Assembly (NCBI RefSeq): GCF_000526915.1
Contig: NZ_JAGZ01000013.1
Location: 1-64,000 of the forward strand
Reading direction: 5' to 3'
Length of the DNA: 64,000 nt
Source of the DNA: Mycobacterium genavense ATCC 51234
GTDB lineage: Bacteria > Actinomycetota > Actinomycetes > Mycobacteriales > Mycobacteriaceae
Shown here: piece after piece, positions 1 to 8,130 of the stretch
How positions within the stretch are numbered: position 1 is the stretch's first letter
Layout: the number at the start of each line of letters is the position of its first letter
The notes under the pieces: generated by a model
What the model was told of the DNA's origin: nothing
Database searches by the model: none
What the model saw: only the letters and a program-made list of their open reading frames with translations
Position numbers and translations under genes: made by a program

Positions 1-20
1 GTTGGTGAAGGAGTGGTTTG

Positions 21-1196
21 GTGTTGGATTTTGTGGTGTTTGCTCCGGAGGTTAATTCGGGGCGGATGTATGCCGGTGTGGGTTCGGGGCCGTTGCATGC
101 TGCGGCTGCGGGTTGGGATGGTTTGTCCGCGGATTTGGCGGGGGCGGCGGAGTCGTTTGCCTCGGTGATCACCCAGACCACCGAGGGTGGGTCGTGGCGG
201 GGTGTGGGCGCGGCGGCGACGACCGCCAGTGCGGCCCCGTATGTGGGCTGGTTGCACGCCACCGCCGCAGCCGCCGGGGAGGCCGCGGCCGCGGTGCGGA
301 CCGCGGCGGCGGCGTTTGAAACCGCGCGCTCGGCCACGGTGCACCCCGAGGCGGTCGCGGCGAACCGGGCCCTGCTGGCCTCGCTGGTGGCGTCGAATGT
401 GTTGGGGCAAAACACCCCAGCGATCGCGGCCACCGAGGCCCAGTACGGGCAGATGTGGGCCCAGGATGTGGCCGCGATGTCGGGCTATCAGGCCGCCGTG
501 CACGCCGTGTCGCAGCGGCTGGCGCCGTTTACCGCACCCCCGGCCAAAGGCAGCGGGGCCACCCCGACTAAGCCGGTGATCAACCCCAACTTCACGCCGA
601 CCGGCTCGGGGTTGACCCCCACGGGTGGATTGACCCCGACCGGTGGGCATGGCGGCACCGCCACCGGCGGGGGCGCCGGCCCGGTCACCCCGGGTACCGG
701 TGGTGGCGGTGCCGGCGGGTCGGTGATGTCGATGGCGGCCTCGATGGTCGAAGAGGGCGCCATGACCGGCGCGTCGATGGCGATGATGCCGCTGACCTCC
801 ATGATGGGCGGCACCCCCGCCACCGCCCCGACCGACACCGCCGCCGCGGCTGCTGGTTTGGCCGAGGCACCCGCGGCCGCGGCGGGTGCCGGGGTGTCCG
901 GGCCTGTGGCCGCCGGTCTGGGTGGGGCCCGCCCCATCGGCGGACTGTCGGTGCCCCCCTCCTGGGCGGCTCCGCTGGCCGGTGAAACCGCCGGGGTGCC
1001 CGCCCTTGCCGGGGTGGGCGCCGCGGGTGTCAACGCGGTGCCCGCCGGTATGAGTGGGGCCGCCCCGATGGGCGGCATGCCGATGATGCCCATGGGCGGT
1101 GCCGGAGCACCCCTGGCCGCCGCCGGAGCCGCCGGCATGCCCGGTGCCGGCGGGGCCGGCCGCGGCCCCTGTGTGGGTGCACCGGAAAGGAAGTAG
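21..1196 (+). CDS. PPE family protein, SVP-type
   Basis: This is a PPE-family protein of about 391 residues, a class exported by ESX (type VII) systems and usually paired with a PE protein. The N-terminal domain runs to about residue 170 and has the expected WxG-type turn (SWRGVG, near residue 60). The diagnostic PPE tripeptide reads APE here. The C-terminal half is Gly/Ala/Met-rich and carries the SVPPSW motif near residue 310, which defines the PPE-SVP subfamily. A GTG at 21 lies about 7 nt after gaaggag; a TTG at 18 is the alternative. An esx pair follows after 7 nt, the PPE-esx-esx arrangement seen at ESX-5-type loci. The last residues differ from the usual basic tail, so the 3' end may be altered. 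A PE partner could lie just upstream of the window. Confidence 0.9.
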   Translation: MLDFVVFAPEVNSGRMYAGVGSGPLHAAAAGWDGLSADLAGAAESFASVITQTTEGGSWRGVGAAATTASAAPYVGWLHATAAAAGEAAAAVRTAAAAFETARSATVHPEAVAANRALLASLVASNVLGQNTPAIAATEAQYGQMWAQDVAAMSGYQAAVHAVSQRLAPFTAPPAKGSGATPTKPVINPNFTPTGSGLTPTGGLTPTGGHGGTATGGGAGPVTPGTGGGGAGGSVMSMAASMVEEGAMTGASMAMMPLTSMMGGTPATAPTDTAAAAAGLAEAPAAAAGAGVSGPVAAGLGGARPIGGLSVPPSWAAPLAGETAGVPALAGVGAAGVNAVPAGMSGAAPMGGMPMMPMGGAGAPLAAAGAAGMPGAGGAGRGPCVGAPERK

Positions 1197-1203
1197 AAGG
1201 CAA

Positions 1204-1500
1204 ATGACTTCTCGTTTTATGACCGACCCCGCCGCGATGCGGGCCATGGCGGGCCGTTTTGACACCCACGCCCAAACCATCTCCGATGAGGCCCGCAAAA
1301 TGTGGGCGTCCTCGCTCAACATCGCCGGCTCCGGCTGGAGCGGCAGCGCCCAGGCCACCTCGCACGACACCCTAAGCCAGGCCAACACGGCGTTCACCAA
1401 CATCGTGACCATCCTCGGCGACGTGCGTGACAACCTGCTGCGCGACGCCACCCGCTACGAAACCCAGAAACACGCCTCCCAGCAGATCCTGCGCGGCTAA
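1204..1500 (+). CDS. WXG100 protein of the EsxJ/K/M/P/W (QILSS) family
   Basis: A 98-residue WXG100 protein. Its start ([18 protein letters not shown]) and its end (ASQQILRG) match the M. tuberculosis EsxJ/K/M/P/W group from memory. The central WSG turn is visible (GSGWSGSA), and the protein is helical on both sides. These proteins form a 1:1 heterodimer with an EsxI/L/N/O/V partner and are secreted by a type VII system. The ATG at 1204 is 7 nt after the PPE stop, with gaagg just upstream, and the partner gene follows at 1573. Several near-identical paralogues are usual in a genome, so a specific symbol is not assigned. Confidence 0.95.
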   Translation: MTSRFMTDPAAMRAMAGRFDTHAQTISDEARKMWASSLNIAGSGWSGSAQATSHDTLSQANTAFTNIVTILGDVRDNLLRDATRYETQKHASQQILRG

Positions 1501-1572
1501 CCCCACCCCATTCACTGCGGCCACAGTGTGTTGCCGCACAAACACTTTCACAGAAAGGAACACACGTTCATC

Positions 1573-1857
1573 ATGACGATCAACTACCAATTCGGTGATG
1601 TCGCCGCCCACGGCGCCACCATCCGCGCCCAAGCTGCAGCCCTAGAAGCCGAACACCAAGCCATCATCGCCGACGTCCTCGCCGCCGGGGACTTCTGGGG
1701 CGGCGCCGGCTCCACCGCCTGCCAAGAATTCATCACCCAACTCGGCCGCAACTTCGCCGTCATCTACCAATCCGCCAACACCCACGGCCACAACATCACC
1801 AACGCCGGCGACCACATGGCCACCACCGACGCCACCGTCGGCAGCAACTGGGCCTAA
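1573..1857 (+). CDS. WXG100 protein of the EsxI/L/N/O/V (Mtb9.9) family
   Basis: A 94-residue WXG100 protein starting MTINYQFGDV and containing FWGGAGS as the WxG turn. It closely resembles EsxN and other Mtb9.9-family members. It should dimerise with the upstream EsxK-like protein and be co-secreted, and members of this family are strong T-cell antigens. The ATG at 1573 is chosen over an in-frame TTG at 1528 because the family begins exactly there; agaaagga lies about 12 nt upstream. It is the last gene of the PPE-esx-esx group. Confidence 0.95.
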   Translation: MTINYQFGDVAAHGATIRAQAAALEAEHQAIIADVLAAGDFWGGAGSTACQEFITQLGRNFAVIYQSANTHGHNITNAGDHMATTDATVGSNWA

Positions 1858-1868
1858 CAACCCACAGT

Positions 1869-1901
1869 GGGGGCCGGCCGGCTGGCGTGGGCCGGCTCCC
1901 C
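1869..1901 (+). terminator. GC-rich hairpin after the esx pair
   Basis: A GC-rich imperfect inverted repeat starts 11 nt after the esx stop codon. A left arm rich in gggccggcc pairs with a right arm gggccggctcccc. There is no U-tract, which is common for mycobacterial terminators. Support is from base pairing only. Confidence 0.4.
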
Positions 1902-2011
1902 GCTGAGCGCCGAAAGGTCCGCACATCTGGGCCTTCGATCGGCATCTCTTTTCGTCTCCCGGTCGTCGGGCTCGTTGTTCGAATACCGTTCTGGAGTAAG
2001 GAAGTTTGATT

Positions 2012-3514
2012 GTGTCTCTGTTAAGTGTTGCTCCGGAGCTGGTGTCGGTTGCCGCCAGCGATCTATCGGGGATCGGCTCAGCGATCAGCGAAGCCAATGC
2101 GCTTGCGTCGGGTGCGACATTGGGGGTGGTGGCTCCGGCGGCGGATTCGGTGTCGGCGGAGTTGGCGGCGTTGTTTGGTGGGCATGCGCAGACCTACCAG
2201 ACGGTCAGTAGCCGAGCCGAGGTGTTCCATCAGGAGTTCGTGTCCACCCTGGCCCGCAGCAGTGCGGCCTACGCGCAGGCCGAGGCCGACAGTGCGGCCG
2301 GGTTGGGTAGGGGCCGTGCTGGTGGTGGGTTGCAGGTGTTGGGTGCGCGTCAACACCGGCTCGCCGAGGGCGCGGGTTCGCGCCTGTGGCGCCCGGAGCC
2401 GTCGCGTCTGTGGCGCCCGGGCATGGCGGATCCGCGTTTGGTCACCCCGCGGCACAGCCTGCCGGCAGGGGCGCGGTTGTGGCACCCGGGTCTACCCGGC
2501 TTTAAGGCCCACAACGGCTTTGCGCCAAGGCTTTTCACCCCGCACAACGAACTCCTCGGTGGTGTGCTGAACGGCTCGCGCGGGATCGTGCAGAACATCG
2601 GCCAGCTGATCGAGCAGATCATCAAAAACCAGATCGGCTACCTCAAGCTGATCGGCACCTCGCTGGTCGACTTCGTCAAAGACGAACTCAACGCCATCCT
2701 CGGCCTACCCGACGCGTTCGTGCAGTCCGTCAAAGACCTGCTGCACGGCAACATCAAAGACGCCATGAACGACGTCCTCAAAGGCTGCGGCCACTTATTT
2801 ATTACGAGTCTACAGTCGCACGTTGCAAACGGTGCGTATTGGTATACCTGGCAGGGCGCCCTACCGGCCTTGTGGCATGTGATGCAGATTCCGGCGGATG
2901 AGATGCAAAACCTCGCCGACCTGCTTAAGCCGTTGGGTTTGGGGGTAACGGGCAAGCTTGTGCAGAACTTGCTGGCAAATCCGTTGGAGCTTCTGGCTTC
3001 CGGGTGGCAGATGCGATTCAACTTTGACTGGTCGTTTGAGATGAATCCGCTGCTGCTCTGGAAGCTTGATCTGTTAGGAGCCCCGATCGTTTCGCTGGAG
3101 GCATTTGAAAACGGTGTTCAAGGAGCATTCGATGCACTGACGTCGGGGCATGTCGTAAAGGGTATCGCCGACATTTTGGAGACCCCATTCAACGTGTCGA
3201 AGGCTTTGCTGTTCGGACAGGACTACATTGAACTGCCTCCGATCACCAAGCACGACGGAAGCCGACCTAGTTCGAATGACTTCTATGTTCACTTGGGTGG
3301 TCTTTTCGCACCCGGCGACTATGTGGTGAACAATTACACGTCCGGCGGCGTCACCCGATGGATACCATATACGAACGGTCCGCAGACGGGCGGTCTTATT
3401 CCGGCGCTGGTATCGACGCTGCCACCCAAACTGCAAGACCCTTTCCACGAGTTGCGGCGGATCCTGGACGGCATAGCTGCCAAACTGATGGGTTTTCCGG
3501 CGCTCAATTATTGA
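2012..3514 (+). CDS. PE-domain protein with Trp/Pro linker and non-PGRS C-terminal domain
   Basis: A protein of about 500 residues. Residues 1-95 are a PE domain (VSLLSVAPELVSVAASDL start, ending with the FHQEF segment). A short Trp/Pro/Arg-rich linker with repeated RLWRP/RLWHPG follows. After it comes a long hydrophobic-amphipathic C-terminal region whose ALLFGQD and LGGLFAP segments resemble the conserved C-terminal domains of many PE and PPE proteins. The GTG at 2012 sits about 7 nt after taaggaag; the upstream TTG at 2006 is less likely. From about 2,790 onward base composition falls and codon use becomes less GC-rich than in the PE half, suggesting a mosaic gene. PE domains direct export through ESX systems and the tail is the likely effector part, but no enzymatic motif is seen. 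Confidence 0.85.
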   Translation: MSLLSVAPELVSVAASDLSGIGSAISEANALASGATLGVVAPAADSVSAELAALFGGHAQTYQTVSSRAEVFHQEFVSTLARSSAAYAQAEADSAAGLGRGRAGGGLQVLGARQHRLAEGAGSRLWRPEPSRLWRPGMADPRLVTPRHSLPAGARLWHPGLPGFKAHNGFAPRLFTPHNELLGGVLNGSRGIVQNIGQLIEQIIKNQIGYLKLIGTSLVDFVKDELNAILGLPDAFVQSVKDLLHGNIKDAMNDVLKGCGHLFITSLQSHVANGAYWYTWQGALPALWHVMQIPADEMQNLADLLKPLGLGVTGKLVQNLLANPLELLASGWQMRFNFDWSFEMNPLLLWKLDLLGAPIVSLEAFENGVQGAFDALTSGHVVKGIADILETPFNVSKALLFGQDYIELPPITKHDGSRPSSNDFYVHLGGLFAPGDYVVNNYTSGGVTRWIPYTNGPQTGGLIPALVSTLPPKLQDPFHELRRILDGIAAKLMGFPALNY

Positions 3515-3625
3515 GCACCGGCCCCGTCGCAACAGCCACGCAGCTAACGACCACGCGATTGACGGCGGCCCGATTTGTGCTGCTGCAGTAACACTTTCAG
3601 AAAGGGCTGAGTATGAACACCCAGG

Positions 3626-4069
3626 ATGAGTTCCATCCCGACTTCTCGGCATCGGATCGCACCACTCTGCAGGAAGCGTCTCCACCACATCAAGGCTTCG
3701 GAACTCGACGCCGGCACTGCGCAAACACAGGGCATGCAGCGGTTTGCCGCGGTCAGCGGCAAACCGGTCGGAGCATTGAACCTGTGGATGGGCGAGGTGC
3801 ACGTCGGGGCCCAAACAGCGTCAGGAAATCATCACCACGGAGAATCGGAAACCGCTATCTACATCCGCAGCGGACACCCCGAGTTCGTGTTCCACGACGG
3901 CGACCAGGAGGTGCGTATCGCCACGGCCCCCGGCGACTACATCTTCGTCCCACCGTACGTGCCGCATCGGGAAGAAAACCCCGACCTGACCACACCGGCG
4001 GAGGTCGTCATCGCCCGCACCACCCAGGAGGCGATCGTCGTCAACCTACCGGCGCTGTACGCGCTCTGA
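3626..4069 (+). CDS. Cupin-domain protein (N-terminus uncertain)
   Basis: A small single-domain cupin. Cupin motif 1 is visible as GNHHHGESETAIYIRSG, and motif 2 as PGDYIFVPPYVPHREEN. The metal-binding His, Glu and final His are all present, so a metal-dependent fold is expected; the substrate is unknown. The annotated ATG has no good ribosome site. A better start (ATG 3613 after aaaggg) reads MNTQDEFHPDFSASDR in a different frame, so the N-terminus may have suffered a small frameshift before the conserved RLHHIKASELD. A GntR regulator follows 127 nt downstream on the same strand and is a plausible controller. Confidence 0.8.
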   Translation: MSSIPTSRHRIAPLCRKRLHHIKASELDAGTAQTQGMQRFAAVSGKPVGALNLWMGEVHVGAQTASGNHHHGESETAIYIRSGHPEFVFHDGDQEVRIATAPGDYIFVPPYVPHREENPDLTTPAEVVIARTTQEAIVVNLPALYAL

Positions 4070-4146
4070 CGGAGTTTCTCCAAGCCGTAGCCGAACCGGC
4101 GCGCAACAGTCACTGCAGCCTTACCCGTCCACGGACCTATATCATC

Positions 4147-4173
4147 ATCAGAAAGGCATATGATCAGCTGATC
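4147..4173 (+). promoter_or_regulatory. Putative operator/promoter A before the GntR gene
   Basis: ATCA-N8-TATGATC at 4147-4165 runs into a perfect 12-bp palindrome, gatcagctgatc (4162-4173). TATGAT fits a SigA -10 box about 32 nt before the GntR start, so the palindrome would overlap the transcription start, a typical autoregulatory position. The same ATCA-N8-TATGATC spacing occurs at 4962-4980. The assignment is inference from pattern and position. Confidence 0.45.
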
Positions 4174-4196
4174 TGCTTGGGGTGAGTGGAGGGTGA

Positions 4197-4874
4197 ATGC
4201 TGTCGCTGCAGAGCGTATCGAGCGCGTCCCGGCAAACGGGGGTAGACCTGGCGCGTGACACGGTGCGCAACATGATCCTGCGCGGCGAGCTCACCGCGGG
4301 GCAACGGCTTACGCTTACCGACATCGCCGACCGGATCGGCACCAGCGTCACACCGGTGCGTGAGGCGTTACGAGACCTCGCCGCGACCGGCTTGGTCGAC
4401 ATCGATGCCCACAAGGGTGCCCGTGTGCACGCCCCGACCACAGCCGAACTCACCGAAATCTATATGCTGCGCGAAATGCTCGAAGTGCGGGCGATGGCCG
4501 AAGTCGCCGCCATGGAAGAAGAAGACCGCGTGGTGGCTGCCATCATGGCGGGGAAAGTGGCCACCCAGATGGACGACGAGCAGGACGTGGCCAACTGGGC
4601 GGCGCTGAACGTAAATTTCCACGACCACCTCACCGACCCACTGCGCGAGTCCTGGCCTCTGCTGTATTGCCTGGTCGAATCGCTGCGTAACAGGTCGATG
4701 TTGCCTGTCGCCACCGCGGTTCGGGCCAAACCCGCACTTAGGCAACAGGTCAATCGCGATCATCGCAAACTCGTCGCCGCCATTCGCAACGGTGACACCG
4801 AGGGCGCCGAGCGCGTCACCACCGAACATCTGGGCCGGACCCTCAAAGTCTTGCTGAAGTCCTATTCCGGTTAG
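4197..4874 (+). CDS. GntR-family transcriptional regulator, FadR/FCD subfamily
   Basis: A 225-residue regulator. Residues about 20-80 form the GntR winged helix-turn-helix (GTSVTPVREALRDLAATGLV). The remainder is an all-helical FCD ligand domain with candidate metal-binding His142, His189 and His211. FCD regulators usually respond to small organic acids and repress adjacent genes. The start ATG is preceded by gggtga and ggaggg. It lies downstream of the cupin gene and upstream of a whiB gene. A palindrome at 4162-4173 suggests autoregulation. Its ligand cannot be inferred. Confidence 0.9.
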   Translation: MLSLQSVSSASRQTGVDLARDTVRNMILRGELTAGQRLTLTDIADRIGTSVTPVREALRDLAATGLVDIDAHKGARVHAPTTAELTEIYMLREMLEVRAMAEVAAMEEEDRVVAAIMAGKVATQMDDEQDVANWAALNVNFHDHLTDPLRESWPLLYCLVESLRNRSMLPVATAVRAKPALRQQVNRDHRKLVAAIRNGDTEGAERVTTEHLGRTLKVLLKSYSG

Positions 4875-4961
4875 TCCCGCGACTGCCGCGAGCCGGCAGT
4901 GCACCACACGACTCCACCTGCGGATCACTTGCTGGCACGACCTTGCTCAGTTGTACCCAAG

Positions 4962-4980
4962 ATCACGATCGTATATGATC
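4962..4980 (+). promoter_or_regulatory. Putative operator/promoter B upstream of whiB
   Basis: ATCA-CGATCGTA-TATGATC has the same spacing as the element before the GntR gene. A further -10-like tacgat lies at about 4,993. It sits in the 269-nt gap between the GntR gene and the whiB gene, so whiB may be controlled from here with a leader of about 150 nt. This is a pattern-based inference. Confidence 0.4.
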
Positions 4981-5143
4981 CTGTCAGTAGAATACGATAA
5001 GCACTCGCACACCTCGGTTGCGCTGCTGAAGGGTTGTCGTTGCCAAGGCGCTCCACAACTTTAGTGTCATCCCGTGGTATCGATTCAGTCGGCCATCTGA
5101 AGGCACGCGGCGATGATCGTTGGCAGCAAGGAAAGCAGTGACA

Positions 5144-5464
5144 ATGGCAGGACAGACGCGAACGCTGCCAGTCAGAAACTGCTCAGCGACTCCGCCCAGC
5201 ACCGGTGTGGAACACCAGACCTGGGAAGCAGAAGCTTTGTGTCGCAACAGCCATCCCGACGCGCTGTTTGTTGGGCAGGCGCAGCAGCAGCGCGCGGCGA
5301 GAATCTGCTACGGCTGCCCGGTGCTGCGTCAATGCGCGGCTCATGCGTTAAACAACAAAGTGGAGTACGGAGTATGGGGCGTCATGACCGAGCGTGGGCG
5401 CAAAGCCTTACTCAAGCAGCACCCTGACGTGGCCTCCTGGGCAGATCTGCTATGCAGCCGCTAA
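5144..5464 (+). CDS. WhiB-family iron-sulfur regulator
   Basis: A 106-residue WhiB-like protein. The four cluster cysteines are present as Cys33, Cys55, Cys58 and Cys64 (C...CxxC-x5-C), expected to hold a [4Fe-4S] cluster that senses redox or NO. The G-[VI]-W-G turn is present as GVWGV and is followed by a basic segment. ATG 5144 follows aaggaaag with good spacing. WhiB proteins act with sigma factors on transcription. Which WhiB class this belongs to is not resolved; the N-terminus is unlike WhiB1-4. Confidence 0.92.
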   Translation: MAGQTRTLPVRNCSATPPSTGVEHQTWEAEALCRNSHPDALFVGQAQQQRAARICYGCPVLRQCAAHALNNKVEYGVWGVMTERGRKALLKQHPDVASWADLLCSR

Positions 5465-5785
5465 ATGCCTTGACACGCTGAGCAATTAGCGAACCCACGC
5501 CGCAGGCGGCGTGCGATACCGGCCGTCAGCGCACGGCGACCCATCCCGAAAGGAAAGTACTTGGACGACAGCGACATACTGCCTGGTGACATAGCGACGC
5601 TTGCGTGCGCTGCGGTCACCGGATATCGGCCATTCGACCGATGTAGTGCGTGCCGCTCTCTCGGCATCCTTGCAGGGCGTCGAGCGACCGCGCAGCGCAC
5701 AGTCAGGGTCGCTCGAAGCGCTACGTTGTGGAGTTCTCGCTCCCCACTGTGACGCCGAACCGAACCAAATTGTGCGAGAAGAGCT
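5465..5785. other. Intergenic gap between whiB and the lipoprotein gene
   Basis: This 321-nt gap has no convincing gene. A TTG at 5561 after gaaaggaaag opens a 63-codon frame (DDSDILPGD start) containing a CSAC motif, but its second half is Arg-rich and looks non-coding. It may be a gene remnant or leader region. No terminator or tRNA is visible. Confidence 0.3.
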
Positions 5786-6730
5786 ATGAGACGTGCAGGC
5801 CCGCTGTTAGTGGTCGTGGCCGTGACAGCGGTGATGCTGGCGGTGGTGGGTTGCGACACCGCCGGCGTGCACGCGAAGGAGACCAACAACGCGGCCTACA
5901 CTGCGTCGCGTCGCGAGCTGCCACAAGCGAACTCGGTCCAGCTGCTGTTCGACGGCACCACAGTGTCCCGCGCGCCGCAGACCGAGCCGAGTCCCAGTCT
6001 CGTCGGACTGCAGGCGCGCCTCAAGCGAGCCACTGACGACGCCGCGGCCAATTGCGCTGCGCTGTCGGCCGCCGTACTCGATCGCAACACGCACCAGCTG
6101 GTCGTGCATGGCAACCCGCGAATTGCCGGCACCGCGTCGGTGGCCAAGCTGTTTATCGCCGACGACCTGCTGATGCAGCAATCCCAAAGTCACACAATGC
6201 CTTCCGATGACGACCAACGTATGTTGAGCCGAATGCTGCAGTCCTCGGACGACCAAGCCGCCGAAAAGTTTTGGAATCAGCGCGGCGGCAGCGACATCAT
6301 CACGCGGGTCGCCACCCGATACCGATTGACATCGACCGGCCCGCCCCGAGACGGACGATGGTGGAACACCACCAGCACGGTCACGGACCTCATCCGCTAC
6401 TACGAGATGCTGCTGGAGGGATCGGGCGAACTGCCGGCGCAGCAAGCCGCCGTCATCATCGACAATTTGGCCAAATCCACCCCGCGAGGCGATGACGGCT
6501 ATCCGCAGCGGTTCGGGATTCCTGACGGGTTGCCCGCCGAACCGGTCGCCGTCAAGCAAGGCTGGATGTGTTGTCTCGCCGGGGCGTGGGTGCATCTGTC
6601 GACGGGAGTGATCGGCGAGGACCACCGCTACATCATGGTGGTCGAGTCGCTTCAGGCCGCCGACGACGCGACGGCACGAGCAACGATCACCCAGGCCGTG
6701 CGGACCATGTTCCCCGACGGCCGGATTTGA
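5786..6730 (+). CDS. LppW-like lipoprotein with beta-lactamase/transpeptidase fold
   Basis: A 314-residue lipoprotein. The signal peptide ends in a lipobox-like VVGC with Cys23. The mature part contains an SxxK-type SVAK motif in TASVAKLFIADDLL, resembling the active site of class A beta-lactamases and penicillin-interacting enzymes. Overall it resembles M. tuberculosis LppW (Rv2905) in length and pattern, from memory. A role at the outer face of the membrane in cell-wall metabolism is likely, but other catalytic motifs are weak, so it could be catalytically inactive. A transporter gene follows after about 50 nt on the same strand. Confidence 0.75.
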   Translation: MRRAGPLLVVVAVTAVMLAVVGCDTAGVHAKETNNAAYTASRRELPQANSVQLLFDGTTVSRAPQTEPSPSLVGLQARLKRATDDAAANCAALSAAVLDRNTHQLVVHGNPRIAGTASVAKLFIADDLLMQQSQSHTMPSDDDQRMLSRMLQSSDDQAAEKFWNQRGGSDIITRVATRYRLTSTGPPRDGRWWNTTSTVTDLIRYYEMLLEGSGELPAQQAAVIIDNLAKSTPRGDDGYPQRFGIPDGLPAEPVAVKQGWMCCLAGAWVHLSTGVIGEDHRYIMVVESLQAADDATARATITQAVRTMFPDGRI

Positions 6731-6781
6731 CCCGCCTCGAGATCGGGAGAGGCAGCTAATGGCGGGAATTCGGGTGCGCCG

Positions 6782-7966
6782 GTGACGGTAACGGACCGAC
6801 AGGGCGGTATCGCGCTCGCCGAGATCCGACGCCGCGGGCGCGCCCGCACCGCGCTCGCATTGACCGGCCCGGCCTTCGTCGCGTCGGTGGCCTACGCGGA
6901 CCCGGGAAACTTTGCCACCAACTTCGCCGCCGGCGGCAGTTACGGCTACCAGCTGGTGTGGGTGGTCGTGATGGCCAACATCATGGCAATTCTCGTCCAG
7001 TATCTGGCCGCCAAAGTGGGCCTATCAACCGGGCGAAATCTGGCCGAATTGTGCCGTCACCAGTACACCCGACGCGTCAACGTCATGCTGTGGCTCCAAG
7101 CCGAGATCGTCGCCATGGCAACCGACCTGTCGGAGTTCGTCGGCGCAGCAGTGGGATTGAACCTGGTTTTCGGCTTGCCCCTGCTGGCCGCGGGGATCGT
7201 GACCGCGGGCGCGGCATTTGGGCTTCTGTCTTTGCAACAGCGTGGATACCGGCGCTTCGAACTCGCCATCATCGCCATGGTGGCCCTTGTGAGGATCGGC
7301 GTCATCTACATGTTCGTGATTGTCGGCCATCAGCAGTACGGGCAACTAAGCGCCGGTCTCTTTCCCCGGCTGACCGACAGCGAAAGCGTAAGCCTGGCAG
7401 TCAGTATCGTCGGCGCCACCGTCATGCCGCACGCGGTCTACCGACACTCGACTCTTCACATCGACCGGGTGCGTGCCGTGACCATCGAGGACCGCCGCAC
7501 CCTGCTGCGCTTCAGCACCTGGGACTGCATCGTCGGCCTGGGCTTGGCAGGATTGGTCAACCTCGCGATGCTCTGCATCGCAGCGGCACTTTTTCACCGG
7601 CCCGGACTGACCGACATTACCGAGCTGGGCTCGGTGCACCGCCATCTCGCCTCCCACCTCGGACAGGGCGTAGCGTTCGCGTTTGCCGTCGCGCTGCTGA
7701 TCTCTGGGCTGTCGTCGTCAAGCGTCGGCACCTACGCCGGTCAGGTCGTGATGGCCGGGTTCATGAACTGGCGGATTCCCCTCATGGTGCGGCGGGCCCT
7801 GACGGTGCTCCCGTCACTGATCGTCCTGGCTCTGGCCACAGACACGACGCAGGCCCTGGTACTATCGCAGGTGGTGTTGTCGTTCGGCATCCCGTTCGCG
7901 CTGGTGCCGCTGGTGCTGTTGAGTCATCGATCGGAGGTGATGGCCGAAATGGTCAACCGAAAATAA
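6782..7966 (+). CDS. mntH: NRAMP-family Mn2+/metal:H+ symporter, C-terminus damaged
   Basis: A 394-residue NRAMP transporter importing Mn(II) or similar divalent metals with protons. The two metal-site signatures are intact: DPGN in the first helix (YADPGNFAT) and MPH in helix 6 (ATVMPHAVY). The family normally ends with one more hydrophobic helix. Here the frame stops at SEVMAEMVNRK, while the next frame continues with a helix-like KITTVAACAITLIT segment. A single-base frameshift near 7,960 has therefore probably removed the last helix. The GTG start overlaps the stop of a nine-codon frame beginning at ATG 6759, which has its own gggagagg site, so translational coupling or an altered start is possible. 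Confidence 0.85.
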   Translation: MTVTDRQGGIALAEIRRRGRARTALALTGPAFVASVAYADPGNFATNFAAGGSYGYQLVWVVVMANIMAILVQYLAAKVGLSTGRNLAELCRHQYTRRVNVMLWLQAEIVAMATDLSEFVGAAVGLNLVFGLPLLAAGIVTAGAAFGLLSLQQRGYRRFELAIIAMVALVRIGVIYMFVIVGHQQYGQLSAGLFPRLTDSESVSLAVSIVGATVMPHAVYRHSTLHIDRVRAVTIEDRRTLLRFSTWDCIVGLGLAGLVNLAMLCIAAALFHRPGLTDITELGSVHRHLASHLGQGVAFAFAVALLISGLSSSSVGTYAGQVVMAGFMNWRIPLMVRRALTVLPSLIVLALATDTTQALVLSQVVLSFGIPFALVPLVLLSHRSEVMAEMVNRK

Positions 7967-8060
7967 CGACGGTCGCGGCATGCGCGATCACCCTGATCAC
8001 ACGTGCTTCAACGGGTACTTGCTGTGCACCACGTTCGCCGGATGGATGTCGTGAGGTGCT

Positions 8061-8079
8061 ACCACGATAATATATGATC
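8061..8079 (+). promoter_or_regulatory. Putative promoter/operator C upstream of the kinase gene
   Basis: ACCA-CGATAATA-TATGATC resembles the elements at 4147 and 4962 (ATCA-N8-TATGATC). TATGAT fits a -10 box. If so, the ATG at 8074 lies inside the promoter and cannot be the start of the kinase, supporting a start at 8131. This is pattern-based. Confidence 0.4.
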
Positions 8080-8130
8080 GGCATAGACATATATAGAGAT
8101 ACGAGAAGGTATGGGCGCTGCCGATGCTTG

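Noticed and set aside
5561-5752. Small CxxC-containing gene after whiB
   Set aside because: A ribosome-like site is present, but the second half is Arg-rich shadow-like sequence and no family is recognised.
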